The notes under the pieces are model-generated. The model made no database searches, was not told the origin of the DNA, and was given only the letters and a program-made list of their open reading frames with translations. This document shows positions 1 to 6,924 of a DNA stretch of 11,881 bases, piece after piece. Where the stretch lies: contig CALCKS010000040.1 of NCBI GenBank assembly GCA_937965895.1, positions 1 through 11,881 on the forward strand, written 5' to 3'. Position numbers and translations under genes: made by a program. The stretch comes from an uncultured Campylobacter sp. GTDB taxonomy: Bacteria; Campylobacterota; Campylobacteria; Campylobacterales; Campylobacteraceae. Each line of letters opens with the position of its first letter. Position 1 is the first letter of the stretch.

Positions 1-582
1 AAAGCCCTTATCCTCGAAAAATCTGCGAATCGTGCTAACGATAACCGAGCGGCGCTTAAAATCAGCTCTGACCTCTGGATTCATTATCATATCGAGGTAT
101 CTCTGGCGATATCTAGTCTCGATGTCCGTTAGTCCGTGAAATTTCTCTGGAAGCGGCGAAATGGCCTTTGACGCTAAAGTTAGTTCGCTAACGTGCATAG
201 AAAATTCGCCCGTTCGCGTGACGAAGGCATATCCGCGTACATATATGATGTCGCCTACTTCGATATTTTTCTTTACGACCTTAAACCAATCAGGATCAAG
301 CGTCTTATTACTAAAGTAAATTTGAAGATTGCCGTCCTCGTCTTCAATGTTGGCAAATATCGCCTTGCCAGCATCCCTGATGAGCTTTACGCGTCCGGCG
401 AGGCTTACTAGCTGGCCTTCGGCACTCTTTTCTTCAGTGTCTATAATGTGTTTAAATTTAAGTCTAAATTTAGTTATATCCATATCGCGGCGCAAAAAGT
501 GCGGATAGGGATTTACGCCTGCGCTTCTTAACTCATTTGCAGTCTCTAGCCTCTGGATCTCCAGTTGATTTTCAAATATCAC
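1..582 (-). CDS. lysS: Lysyl-tRNA synthetase, N-terminal part (cut by window edge)
   Basis: Charges tRNA-Lys with lysine in the cytoplasm (class II enzyme, LysRS2 type). The reading frame is open from a GTG at 582 to base 1, giving 194 complete codons; the family is about 500 residues, so the catalytic motifs 2 and 3 lie outside. Visible are the family start region with ANELRSAGVNPYPHFL, the OB-fold tRNA anticodon-binding domain at roughly residues 57-150 (GRVKLIRDAGKAIFANIED, then a GDIIYVRG strand), and the start of the catalytic domain with the conserved ETRYRQRYLDMI and the following motif 1 helix. The GTG start overlaps the fur stop as GTGA, with a GGG-containing ribosome site just upstream inside fur, so translational coupling is likely. 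It is the fifth gene of the gatC-pilT-cvpA-fur-lysS operon; in C. jejuni glyA follows. Confidence 0.96.
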   Translation of the reverse strand, partial: MIFENQLEIQRLETANELRSAGVNPYPHFLRRDMDITKFRLKFKHIIDTEEKSAEGQLVSLAGRVKLIRDAGKAIFANIEDEDGNLQIYFSNKTLDPDWFKVVKKNIEVGDIIYVRGYAFVTRTGEFSMHVSELTLASKAISPLPEKFHGLTDIETRYRQRYLDMIMNPEVRADFKRRSVIVSTIRRFFEDKGF

Positions 583-1049
583 TTGCCGCCCTTTGCCTCT
601 TTGGCATTGCACTCTTTGCACACTCCGTAAAGCTGCATCATGTGTCCGGTTAACTTAAAGCCGTGTTCTTTTGCTATGCTGGATTGTCTTTTTTCGATCG
701 TTTGATCTTCAAATTCTATGATCGTTCCGCATCTGCGGCATATCATGTGATCATGGTGAGGCTTGGTTGCGAGCTCGAATTTTTTACCTTGCGAACCAAA
801 GCTGATGGAAGTTACCATCTCGGCTTCTTCGAGTAAATTTAGCGTCCTATAAACGGTCGCGATGCCGACGTTTAAGTCAGGATAGGTCTCTTTAATGAAA
901 AAATAAAGTCTCTCCGGAGTGAAGTGCTCGTCGTTGTTGTAGAGCGTTTTTAGTAGAACTTCTCGCTGTTGCGTGTATTTTAGCCCGTTATCTCTCAAAA
1001 TTTTTTTAAATTTCTCAAGAAGCGCGTCGTATTCTAAATTCTCAATCAT
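579..1049 (-). CDS. fur: Ferric uptake regulator Fur
   Basis: Iron-dependent transcription factor that represses iron-uptake genes and, in Campylobacter, also acts in its apo form. The protein has 156 residues, the usual Campylobacter length. Residues 1-90 form the winged helix, with the DNA-recognition helix around NVGIATVYRTLNLL (60-73). Metal sites are all present: HHDH (98-101), the structural zinc cysteines C104 and C107 (CRRC) and C144 and C147 (CKEC), and H129 and H136. The start ATG shares one base with the cvpA stop (TAATG), and a good ribosome site AAGGAG lies at 1058-1063. No promoter-like sequence is evident immediately upstream, so it should be read from upstream of gatC or a nearby gene. 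This agrees with published work on C. jejuni, where fur is transcribed from promoters ahead of upstream genes. PerR is the main alternative, but the gene neighbourhood favours Fur. Confidence 0.96.
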   Translation of the reverse strand: MIENLEYDALLEKFKKILRDNGLKYTQQREVLLKTLYNNDEHFTPERLYFFIKETYPDLNVGIATVYRTLNLLEEAEMVTSISFGSQGKKFELATKPHHDHMICRRCGTIIEFEDQTIEKRQSSIAKEHGFKLTGHMMQLYGVCKECNAKEAKGGK

Positions 1050-1642
1050 TATTTGTACTCCTTAATCGTCGAATTTATCTCTAAATTTGGTCTTTGCTCC
1101 TGCATAGATGCGTCAAACGGCGTTTCGATATTTCCCACGCCGCCTGATATGCCTTTTACGTTAACATTCATTATCCATTTGCCGGTATTCAGCAAAATCG
1201 GGTACAGTTTACTTCCCCTAAAATACGGCTCTATTTTGTTGTTTAAAACTTGAATATTTGAAATAGTCACTATCAAAACCGCAAAAACTAGGAAAATTTT
1301 AGCGCTTCCGATGACAAATCCGCCCATTTTATCCAAAAATCCAAGTCCGCTTAACCCTACTAATCTCGATAAAAATGCGCCGATACCTAAGCAAAGTATC
1401 CAGAATACGATAAGCGTCGTTAAAAATCCAGCAAAAAATAAAATAGAATCGCCCTCTATTTTATAAACATTATCGCTTATCAGATGACCGACTCTAATAC
1501 CGAATCTACTAGCCACGACGATACCGCCGATTAGACCAATGAGGCCAAATATTTCCTTTATCAGTCCGCTTATCACGCCTTTTATACCCAGTATCAAAAC
1601 CAATGAAACGACGACTACGTCAAATAGAGTAACAAAATCCAT
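1049..1642 (-). CDS. cvpA: CvpA-family inner membrane protein
   Basis: Integral membrane protein of the CvpA (colicin V production) family. In other bacteria the family is tied to colicin V export and to envelope stress tolerance; its biochemical role is not settled. The 197-residue protein has four likely membrane spans at about residues 5-24, 31-47, 65-90 and 106-130. The family's glycine-rich helices are visible, for example the KGVISGLIKEIFGL segment at 21-34 and LGFLDKMGG at 100-108. The last 60 residues are polar. The start overlaps the pilT stop and the end overlaps the fur start, each by one base (TAATG), so it is firmly inside the operon. A CvpA homologue directly before fur is also the C. 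jejuni arrangement (Cj0399), which supports the call. The gene symbol is by family homology only. Confidence 0.85.
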   Translation of the reverse strand: MDFVTLFDVVVVSLVLILGIKGVISGLIKEIFGLIGLIGGIVVASRFGIRVGHLISDNVYKIEGDSILFFAGFLTTLIVFWILCLGIGAFLSRLVGLSGLGFLDKMGGFVIGSAKIFLVFAVLIVTISNIQVLNNKIEPYFRGSKLYPILLNTGKWIMNVNVKGISGGVGNIETPFDASMQEQRPNLEINSTIKEYK

Positions 1643-2757
1643 TACATACCTAACAATGGTGCGAGTTCCTGCTGATTGGTTGAATATCTCATCGCCATTT
1701 CTTTCGTGATTTGATTTGCTCTAATAGCTTTCATTAAGGACTGCGTTTGCGTCATCATGCCGGTTACTTGTTGGTTTAGCTGCATTTGGGAGTAAATTTG
1801 ATGCACCTTGTTTTCTCGAATAAGGTTTGCGATAGCGTTATTGTTAATTAGTATTTCGTGTATAGCAAGTCGTCCGCTGCCTATTTTTGGAAGTAAACTT
1901 TGCGATATAACCGCAGTTAACGAAACCGAGAGCATATTTCGCACCTGAAGCTGCTCGCCACCCTCAAAGCTATCTATGATACGGTTGATAGTCTGAATAG
2001 CCGAGTTTGTGTGCAGCGTGCCAAATACTAAGTGGCCAGTCTCTGCTGCCGTAATAGCCGTAGATATCGTTTCTCTGTCTCGAAGCTCGCCCACCAAAAT
2101 AATATCAGGGTCTTCGCGAAGCGCGCTTTTGAGCGCCTTGGCATAAGACTTGGTATCCACGCCGACGTTTCTATGAGAAAAAAGACCTTTTTTATTCGTG
2201 TGCACGAACTCGACAGGATCTTCTACAGTAATAATATGCTTTCTTTCGTTTAAATTTATCTCGTTTAGCATCGCGGCAAGCGTCGTCGATTTACCGCTAC
2301 CCGTAGGTCCGGTGACCAAAATTAGTCCCTTTTCGCGCTTTACCACTTCTTTAAAAATAGCAGGCGCTCTAAGGTCGTCAAGAGACGGAATATCTGTCGG
2401 AATAATACGAAATGCGGCAGCCAAATCGCCATTCATAGTATAGTAATAGTTTCCTCTAAAACGTCCAACGCCGGGAAGCTCTATTGCGAAGTCAAGCTCT
2501 CTATTTTCCTCGAGATCGCTTTTTTGCACGTCGGTTATGAGCGCATAGCAGATATCTTGTATATCGTGCCCCTTTAGCACGCCGAGCTCAAGCGGCCTCA
2601 AGGTTCCGTCTATTCTGATCTGCGGCTCGCTTCTTGCAACAAGGTGTAAGTCACTGGCCTTATTGTGGACGACCGTTTTTAATAACGTCTCCAAGCTTAC
2701 GTCTATCTTCTTGGGCTCTAAACTATCATTTTGAGTTTCTTGCCTTATTTGCTCCAT
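1642..2757 (-). CDS. pilT: PilT-family retraction ATPase
   Basis: Cytoplasmic hexameric secretion-superfamily ATPase that in other bacteria disassembles type IV pili (twitching, DNA uptake). The 371-residue protein has the N-terminal PAS-like domain (SDLHLVARSEPQIRIDG, 35-51) and the full motor domain: Walker A GPTGSGKST (150-158), Asp box TVEDPVEFVH (177-186), Walker B DIILVGELRD (218-227), His box GHLVFGTLHTN (241-251) and the PilT-type C-terminal LIRENKVHQI (312-321) with a following MQ-rich helix. All catalytic motifs look intact. Ribosome site AAGGA lies about 8 bases before the ATG; the gap to gatC is 11 bases. It sits between gatC and cvpA, which are neighbours in C. jejuni as I recall, so it is an insertion here or a loss there. 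No pilus gene (pilA, pilB, pilC, pilQ) is in the window, so the motor's target cannot be seen. PilU or a competence motor are alternatives. Confidence 0.92.
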   Translation of the reverse strand: MEQIRQETQNDSLEPKKIDVSLETLLKTVVHNKASDLHLVARSEPQIRIDGTLRPLELGVLKGHDIQDICYALITDVQKSDLEENRELDFAIELPGVGRFRGNYYYTMNGDLAAAFRIIPTDIPSLDDLRAPAIFKEVVKREKGLILVTGPTGSGKSTTLAAMLNEINLNERKHIITVEDPVEFVHTNKKGLFSHRNVGVDTKSYAKALKSALREDPDIILVGELRDRETISTAITAAETGHLVFGTLHTNSAIQTINRIIDSFEGGEQLQVRNMLSVSLTAVISQSLLPKIGSGRLAIHEILINNNAIANLIRENKVHQIYSQMQLNQQVTGMMTQTQSLMKAIRANQITKEMAMRYSTNQQELAPLLGM

Positions 2758-2768
2758 ATAAAATTTCC

Positions 2769-3056
2769 TTATTCTATAATTTTCGGCACGACAAAGAAGT
2801 GTTCGCTACTCATTGGAGCGTTTTTAAGTATAGTTTCTATCACGTCAGAGCTCACGCTTACGTCTTCTCTTAACGGAGTTCCGCCCTCTCTGGAGCTTAC
2901 TACCGCTTGAGAAGCGCTTAAATCAAGCTCGTCTAGTATACCCGCAAAGCTCAAAATTTCACTGAGTTGACCTTCGATTTCCCTTCGCTTGTCACTCTCG
3001 ACTTTGAGCGAACTAAGCTTTTCGAGTTTGGTTAATAAAGTATCGTCTATCTGCAT
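2769..3056 (-). CDS. gatC: Asp/Glu-tRNA amidotransferase subunit C
   Basis: Small subunit of the GatCAB complex, which converts misacylated Glu-tRNA-Gln and Asp-tRNA-Asn into Gln-tRNA-Gln and Asn-tRNA-Asn in the cytoplasm; GatC wraps GatA and GatB together. The length of 95 residues is normal for the family. Family features seen are the N-terminal helix with LEKLSSLKV, the middle LSEILSFAGILDELD helix (31-45), the loop GGTPLREDV (58-66) and the closing FFVVPKIIE. It is the first gene of the leftward operon, with ribosome site GAGG four bases from the ATG and a TATAAT box about 30 bases upstream. gatA and gatB are not in the window, which is common in this group, where gatC is unlinked. Confidence 0.95.
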   Translation of the reverse strand: MQIDDTLLTKLEKLSSLKVESDKRREIEGQLSEILSFAGILDELDLSASQAVVSSREGGTPLREDVSVSSDVIETILKNAPMSSEHFFVVPKIIE

Positions 3057-3086
3057 AAAACCTCGTCAAATTTTTAAAATTTCCGC

Positions 3087-3092
3087 ATTATA
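3087..3092 (-). promoter_or_regulatory. -10 box of the gatC-pilT-cvpA-fur-lysS operon
   Basis: Read on the minus strand this is a perfect TATAAT in the context GTGTTATAATGCG, with T-rich stretches upstream and no clear -35 box, the normal pattern for the Campylobacter housekeeping sigma factor. A start about 7 bases downstream would give a leader of roughly 25 bases before the gatC ATG. Confidence 0.75.
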
Positions 3093-3136
3093 ACACAATT
3101 TGCCTTGATTTTTATGCTGTTTTATATTTATTATGC

Positions 3137-3142
3137 TACAAT
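3137..3142 (+). promoter_or_regulatory. Extended -10 box of the 3179-6299 operon
   Basis: TACAAT preceded by TG plus one base (TGCTACAAT), with periodic T-rich blocks over the preceding 30 bases. The expected start lies near 3149, about 30 bases before the TTG start codon. It is back to back with the gatC promoter: the two -10 boxes are about 45 bases apart, so one regulator could affect both operons. Confidence 0.65.
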
Positions 3143-3178
3143 TACGAACTTTCAATAACTAAAATTTAAGGAACAAAC

Positions 3179-3745
3179 TTGGCCATCAAAGATGATATTG
3201 ATTCTATAAAGGAAGAGTTAAATACTCAAGAACAATTTTTAGAAAACATAATCAAAAGCGAAAGATTTTTTAAAAAATACAAAAAAATTATCATCGGTGC
3301 GCTCGCTTTAGGCGTCATCGGCGCGGCGGGATACTATATAAACGGCGCTTTAAAAGAAAAAGAGTTTAAAGCCGCAAACGCCGCATATGCAAAACTGATA
3401 CTTAATCCAAAAGACGAGCAAGCAAAAGCCGAACTAAAGCAAAAAGACGCCTCGCTCTACGCGCTTTACGAGTTTAAAAGAGCACTTGATAACAACGACA
3501 CAAACGCGCTAAAATCGCTAGCAAACGAGCAAATAGATCCGCTTTTAAAAGATATCGTAAAATCCCAGATAAACGAGCCTAGCGGTCAAATTTTGACTTC
3601 ATATAAGGCCGTTGTTAGAGGGTATGAGCTAATGAAAGAAAATAAAATCGACGAAGCAAAAAACGAATTTAAAAAGGTTCCTTTAAATTCTCAGCTTCAA
3701 TCCATCGTCAAAAATTTAGAACACTATCAAGGAAATGCAAAATGA
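3179..3745 (+). CDS. YfgM-like one-span membrane protein with periplasmic TPR-type helices
   Basis: The 188-residue protein has a polar, acidic N-terminus (1-35), one hydrophobic span at about 37-55 preceded by a lysine-rich stretch (FFKKYKKI), and a helical, lysine- and alanine-rich C-terminal domain. This is the layout of the YfgM/TPR_21 family, where the N-terminus is cytoplasmic and the helical domain periplasmic. In E. coli YfgM associates with the SecYEG translocon and periplasmic chaperones. The start codon is TTG: the ribosome site AAGGA (3168-3172) sits six bases before it and no ATG fits. The stop overlaps the next gene as ATGA. The following gene is a BamB-like lipoprotein, the same pairing as yfgM-bamB in E. 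coli. The family call rests on architecture and context, not on a database match. In C. jejuni it corresponds to Cj0397c by position. Confidence 0.72.
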   Translation: MAIKDDIDSIKEELNTQEQFLENIIKSERFFKKYKKIIIGALALGVIGAAGYYINGALKEKEFKAANAAYAKLILNPKDEQAKAELKQKDASLYALYEFKRALDNNDTNALKSLANEQIDPLLKDIVKSQINEPSGQILTSYKAVVRGYELMKENKIDEAKNEFKKVPLNSQLQSIVKNLEHYQGNAK

Positions 3746-4752
3746 GAAAATTTCAAGCTATTTTAGCGGCTGCGCTCTGCGTCGCGGTACTCGGCGGATG
3801 CAGTACGAAAAGGCAGTATTTCGAACCGACCGATGTGCAAAATGAAAAAATTTCAGAAAACAGGCTGCCGGCTAGCATCGCGACGGCGAGCATAAACGGA
3901 GCGGTACTAAAAAACGGTATGGCGATAACTAAAAACGGCCTACTCTCGCCCGATATAAAGCTGCCAAAGGGTGCAACCTTGTTAAATTCCGCCGACGGTA
4001 AATTTATCAGCTCCGATTTGGACGGAAATTTGATCGTTGCAAACAGCTCAAACGAAATTTTATTTCAAAGAAGCTTCAATGAAGCAATAGTTTCAGCCGC
4101 TCTAGAAGATAATAAACTAGCCCTTTTAAGCGCGGGCAATGTCATATATCTCATCGACATTGCAACAAACGATACTTTGCTCGAGTTTGAAAGCTCAAAC
4201 GTCTATGCACAGGACTCTCGCGTCGCTGCGCCGTTATTTATGAGCTCGCTCGTTATATTTCCTACGCTTGACGGTAAGATCATGATCGCGGATAAAAACC
4301 AAGGCCGAATTTTACGTGACGTGGTTGTGAGTAGCGAGCAGTTTTTTAACAACATCATCTCGCTCAACGTCGTAAACGACACGATGATAGCCGCCACCGG
4401 CAAACGTATCGTCTCGATAAATCCCGAAAAAACGGTTTATTATAACGGCGAGATCAAAGATATCGTCATAAACGGCGAATACGTATACATTCTACTAAAA
4501 GACGGTAAAATCGTGCTTAGCGACTTAAATTTGAAACAAATCAAAGACGTATATTTTAAATTCGCCATCTTTTCAAGCGCCACCGTCTATAACGGCTCGC
4601 TTTATATAATGGAAAAAACAGGATATCTCATCAAGACAGATCTAGCGCTCGACAATGCCAAAATTTACGAGCTTTCAGACGAGGTCGGGAGCCAAATTTT
4701 CGCCGGCGCGAAAGAATTTTACTACGACGATTACAGTTTAGAGCTTAAATGA
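3742..4752 (+). CDS. BamB-like beta-propeller lipoprotein
   Basis: The 336-residue protein begins with a lipoprotein signal: positive MRK, a hydrophobic core (6-17) and lipobox LGGC with lipidated C20. The residue after it is serine, which under the E. coli rule predicts outer-membrane sorting. The mature part shows repeated beta-strand blocks of the PQQ-propeller type: SADGKFISSDLDGNLIVAN (83-101), NVIYLIDIATND (133-144), LDGKIMIADKNQGRIL (177-191), GKRIVSINPEK (220-230), YILLKDGKIVLSDLN (249-263) and TGYLIKTDL (293-301). BamB uses such a propeller to bind BamA during outer-membrane protein assembly. The size and the YfgM-like neighbour fit BamB, but propeller lipoproteins also have other roles. 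ATGA overlaps at both ends imply coupled translation. It matches C. jejuni Cj0396c by position. Lipoprotein and propeller are well supported; the BamB role is inference. Confidence 0.72.
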   Translation: MRKFQAILAAALCVAVLGGCSTKRQYFEPTDVQNEKISENRLPASIATASINGAVLKNGMAITKNGLLSPDIKLPKGATLLNSADGKFISSDLDGNLIVANSSNEILFQRSFNEAIVSAALEDNKLALLSAGNVIYLIDIATNDTLLEFESSNVYAQDSRVAAPLFMSSLVIFPTLDGKIMIADKNQGRILRDVVVSSEQFFNNIISLNVVNDTMIAATGKRIVSINPEKTVYYNGEIKDIVINGEYVYILLKDGKIVLSDLNLKQIKDVYFKFAIFSSATVYNGSLYIMEKTGYLIKTDLALDNAKIYELSDEVGSQIFAGAKEFYYDDYSLELK

Positions 4753-5081
4753 CGAAACAAGAAATTTATCAAGTTCTGGAAGCCAAAAAGATTATCTTAA
4801 AAAATTTAAGCTGGATGGAGCTTGATAAATTTACTAAAAAAAAGACCCTTGCCGCGCTCATGGGTGTCGATATGAAGGGCTTTTATACGCTTTTGTTTTT
4901 TCGCAGCGCAAAGGCTAGATTTTTAAGCAAAGAGTTTGAAGCAATCAACGAAATAGCCAGCAAAATCGCCGAGCAAACAGGCGTAAATTTTAAGAAAAAA
5001 GCTATTTTTTATAGTTCGGACATCTGCTCAAAAACTGCAAATTTGATGAAAGAAAACGGCTACAAACATGACTCTATGTGA
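4749..5081 (+). CDS. Conserved small protein of unknown function
   Basis: I do not recognise a family. The 110-residue product is basic and mostly helical, with no signal peptide or clear membrane span, so it is probably cytoplasmic. Visible features are a lysine-rich N-terminal third (KKIILKN, FTKKKTLAALMG), an aromatic FYTLLFFRSAKARFL segment at about 45-59, and two cysteine- or glycine-containing turns near the end. It is a real gene: its ATG overlaps the lipoprotein stop (ATGA), its end overlaps coaX by 14 bases, codon use matches its neighbours, and C. jejuni has a small hypothetical gene (Cj0395c) at the same place. The tight coupling to coaX is the only hint of function. Confidence 0.82.
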   Translation: MTKQEIYQVLEAKKIILKNLSWMELDKFTKKKTLAALMGVDMKGFYTLLFFRSAKARFLSKEFEAINEIASKIAEQTGVNFKKKAIFYSSDICSKTANLMKENGYKHDSM

Positions 5082-5697
5082 CGTAGGCAATACTAACGCC
5101 ACCTTTTTTGAAAATGGTAAAATCACCAAAATCAGGATTGAAAATTTTAAATATTTTAGAAGCGATGAGAAGATTTATTTTATCAGCGTAAACGACGAAG
5201 TAACCAAAAGGTTGCAAAATTCGCCTAGATTCGTAAATTTGGAGCCCTATTTTGAACTAGATACTATCTATAAAGGCCTTGGTATCGACCGCGTGGCTAG
5301 CTGTTATGCCGTAAAAAACGGTCTTATTGTCGATGCAGGTAGTGCCGTAACCATAGACGTTATGATGGACTCTATGCACCTTGGCGGCGCGATAGTGCCC
5401 GGCATTTCGCACATCCTAAAAGCTTGCGAAGTAATTTCGCCTAGGCTAAAAATCTCGCTAAATTCGCAGATCGACCTCGACGCACTCCCGCAAAAAACGA
5501 CCGACGCGGTGAGCTACGGCATCATCAAACCGATCCTGCTTCTTATCGAAAGTATGGCAAACGGCTCGAAAATCTACTTCACGGGCGGCGACGGCGAGTT
5601 TTTATCGCGCTTTTTTACCACGAGTATCTACGACCGCATGCTCGTATTTCGCGGGATGCAAAAACTAATCGAACAAAAAAAGGACATCTTATGCTAA
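5068..5697 (+). CDS. coaX: Type III pantothenate kinase
   Basis: Phosphorylates pantothenate with ATP in the first step of coenzyme A synthesis, in the cytoplasm. The type III enzyme belongs to the acetate kinase/Hsp70 fold and is not inhibited by CoA. Motifs in order are the first phosphate loop DVGNTN (5-10), the pantothenate-site GLGIDR (70-75), the second phosphate motif DAGSAVTID (89-97), GGAIVPG (106-112), TTDAVSYG (144-151) and the adenosine loop FTGGDG (171-176). It has 209 residues against about 240-260 in most bacteria; the short form is usual for Campylobacter and Helicobacter. The chosen ATG places the glycine loop five residues in, as in relatives. It overlaps the upstream gene by 14 bases and hisG by 7 bases. 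Confidence 0.95.
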   Translation: MTLCDVGNTNATFFENGKITKIRIENFKYFRSDEKIYFISVNDEVTKRLQNSPRFVNLEPYFELDTIYKGLGIDRVASCYAVKNGLIVDAGSAVTIDVMMDSMHLGGAIVPGISHILKACEVISPRLKISLNSQIDLDALPQKTTDAVSYGIIKPILLLIESMANGSKIYFTGGDGEFLSRFFTTSIYDRMLVFRGMQKLIEQKKDILC

Positions 5698-6299
5698 CGG
5701 TTGCTTTGCCAAAGGGCCGCATCGCCGACGAAACTCTCGCGATTTTTAGAAAAATTTTTCAAAGCTCGTTTGAGTTTGAGGACAGAAAACTGCTAATGAG
5801 CGAGGGTGATTTTAAATTTCTAATGGTTCGTAACCAAGACATCCCGACCTACGTCGTAAACGGCGCTGCAGATATCGGCGTGGTGGGTCTTGACGTGCTT
5901 GAAGAGCACCGTCCTGACGTCGTGCGCCTACTTGATCTAAAGATCGGTAAATGCCGCGTCTGCGTGGGCATAAAAGAGGGCGAGGAGCTAAATTTAAACG
6001 CACCGGAGCTAAAGATCGCCACCAAAATGCCGCACATCTCGCGCAACTATTTTGCCGCAAAGGCTACCGCGCTAAAGATCATCAAGCTCTACGGCTCGAT
6101 CGAGCTAGCGCCGCTGGTTGGACTAGCCGACGCTATCGTGGACGTCGTGGAAACGGGAACGACGATGAAACAAAACGGACTCAGAGTCGCCGAGACCATC
6201 ATGCACAGCTCCGCTCACCTCATCGCAAATAAAAATAGCTTTATCATCAAAAAAGACGAAATTTTATCGCTTTACGAAAAAATCAAAGCGCAAATTTAA
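5691..6299 (+). CDS. hisG: ATP phosphoribosyltransferase, short form
   Basis: Catalyses the first step of histidine synthesis: ATP plus PRPP gives phosphoribosyl-ATP. The family start LTVALPKGRI (2-11), AADIGVVGLDVL (59-70) and the PRPP loop DVVETGTTMKQNGL (151-164) are intact. At 202 residues it has only the catalytic domain and lacks the roughly 80-residue regulatory domain of the long form. Short HisG enzymes work in a complex with HisZ, a histidyl-tRNA synthetase paralogue that supplies feedback control. C. jejuni is known for the long form, so this marks a different lineage. A strong ribosome site AAGGA (5680-5684) precedes the ATG, which overlaps the coaX stop by 7 bases. It is the last gene of the operon; no other his gene is nearby. 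Confidence 0.95.
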   Translation: MLTVALPKGRIADETLAIFRKIFQSSFEFEDRKLLMSEGDFKFLMVRNQDIPTYVVNGAADIGVVGLDVLEEHRPDVVRLLDLKIGKCRVCVGIKEGEELNLNAPELKIATKMPHISRNYFAAKATALKIIKLYGSIELAPLVGLADAIVDVVETGTTMKQNGLRVAETIMHSSAHLIANKNSFIIKKDEILSLYEKIKAQI

Positions 6300-6321
6300 G
6301 TTAAATTTGTAAGTCGAATTA

Positions 6322-6363
6322 ACCTGCGTCTTTACGATGCAGGTCGCTGAATTTAGCTTTTTT
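6322..6363 (+). terminator. Terminator of the 3179-6299 operon
   Basis: A 9-bp stem with one G-T pair, ACCTGCGTC (6322-6330) and GATGCAGGT (6336-6344), closes on a five-base loop. A second short stem (GCT and AGC, 6346-6357) leads straight into six Ts (6358-6363). It begins 23 bases after the hisG stop. The T-run follows the weaker stem and not the stronger one, so efficiency is uncertain. Confidence 0.6.
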
Positions 6364-6418
6364 ATTTCTGTAAAAAATATCTTGGAATTTGATAGTTTTT
6401 AATCACAATACTCGGCGA

Positions 6419-6734
6419 TCAATCTTGATAAAATTTAAACCATACAAAGCTCGCAAGCCAAACTACAAAAACCAAATATGCTTAGCTTTTTAGGCGCATG
6501 GACAAATCTTATCCTTGCGCGATATGATGCTTTTTCGTAATCAAACAGGAAGCGCCAAAACCCAATAAAAATTAAAGTCAAATTTGACGCCGCTGTCGCA
6601 AAAACAAAAGTCTAAACCAAACTTAGTACAAACACAAGAAGGCAATTGATCCATAAATAATTACAAAAGTTAATGAAGCAGGCCCTAAAACGTGTCAAGT
6701 GCATAAATTCGGCAATTACTCAACGAGATTTCAT
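6419..6734 (-). pseudogene. Decayed integral membrane protein gene, possibly LysE/RhtB-like exporter
   Basis: On the minus strand coding-like fragments line up across three frames. A possible ATG at 6734 gives MKSR, a stop, then VIAEFMHLTRF. A frame change leads to GPASLTFVIIYGSIAFLCLY (6685 to 6626) before a stop. Another frame runs 58 codons from 6611 and includes NLTLIFIGFWRFLFDYE and APKKLSIFGF, ending at 6435. A last frame gives VVWLASFVWFKFYQD with a stop at 6421-6419. The fragments are hydrophobic in blocks, like membrane spans. The N-terminal GPASLT resembles the PGP(N/A) motif of LysE-family exporters, and PKKLSIF resembles their last cytoplasmic loop. Only about 100 codons remain against about 200 in the family, so roughly half is deleted. 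An intact LysE-type gene lies at 8918-9511. The family call is tentative; that the fragments are relics is more secure. Confidence 0.45.
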
Positions 6735-6924
6735 TTTATAAAGCTTTACTTGGTAGTTTATTTACAAAAACCGGTCCGCTTTAAAATTTCCGCAAGAGAC
6801 ATTATTGTTTTTATTGAAAGTTAAAATGATATAAAAATCGGCGATAATTCATCAAAAAATCAAGGCTAATTTACAAGACGGCAAAAGATTAAAGCCTCCG
6901 ACAAAATAGCGTCGCAGTTAAATT

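Larger units (their letters stand above)
6300..6924. other. Long spacer without an intact gene
   Basis: This 625-base stretch separates the convergent hisG and GGDEF-EAL genes. It holds the hisG-side hairpins and T-run (6322-6363) and a decayed membrane-protein gene on the minus strand (6419-6734). Bases 6735-6924 are AT-rich; I see no gene, strong hairpin or repeat there, although they should hold the 3' end of the GGDEF-EAL transcript. The longest open frames are broken up and have no ribosome site. Confidence 0.7.

Noticed and set aside
193..411. Plus-strand open frame of 72 codons
   Set aside because: It is antisense to lysS, whose OB-fold residues are clearly encoded on the minus strand; no ribosome site.
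5812..6232. Several long open frames on both strands inside hisG
   Set aside because: They are shadows of the hisG coding frame; their translations are arginine-rich and show no family motif.
6841..6924. Terminator for the GGDEF-EAL gene
   Set aside because: Only short imperfect stems (for example CGAC and GTCG) without a T-run are seen downstream of the stop, too weak to call.
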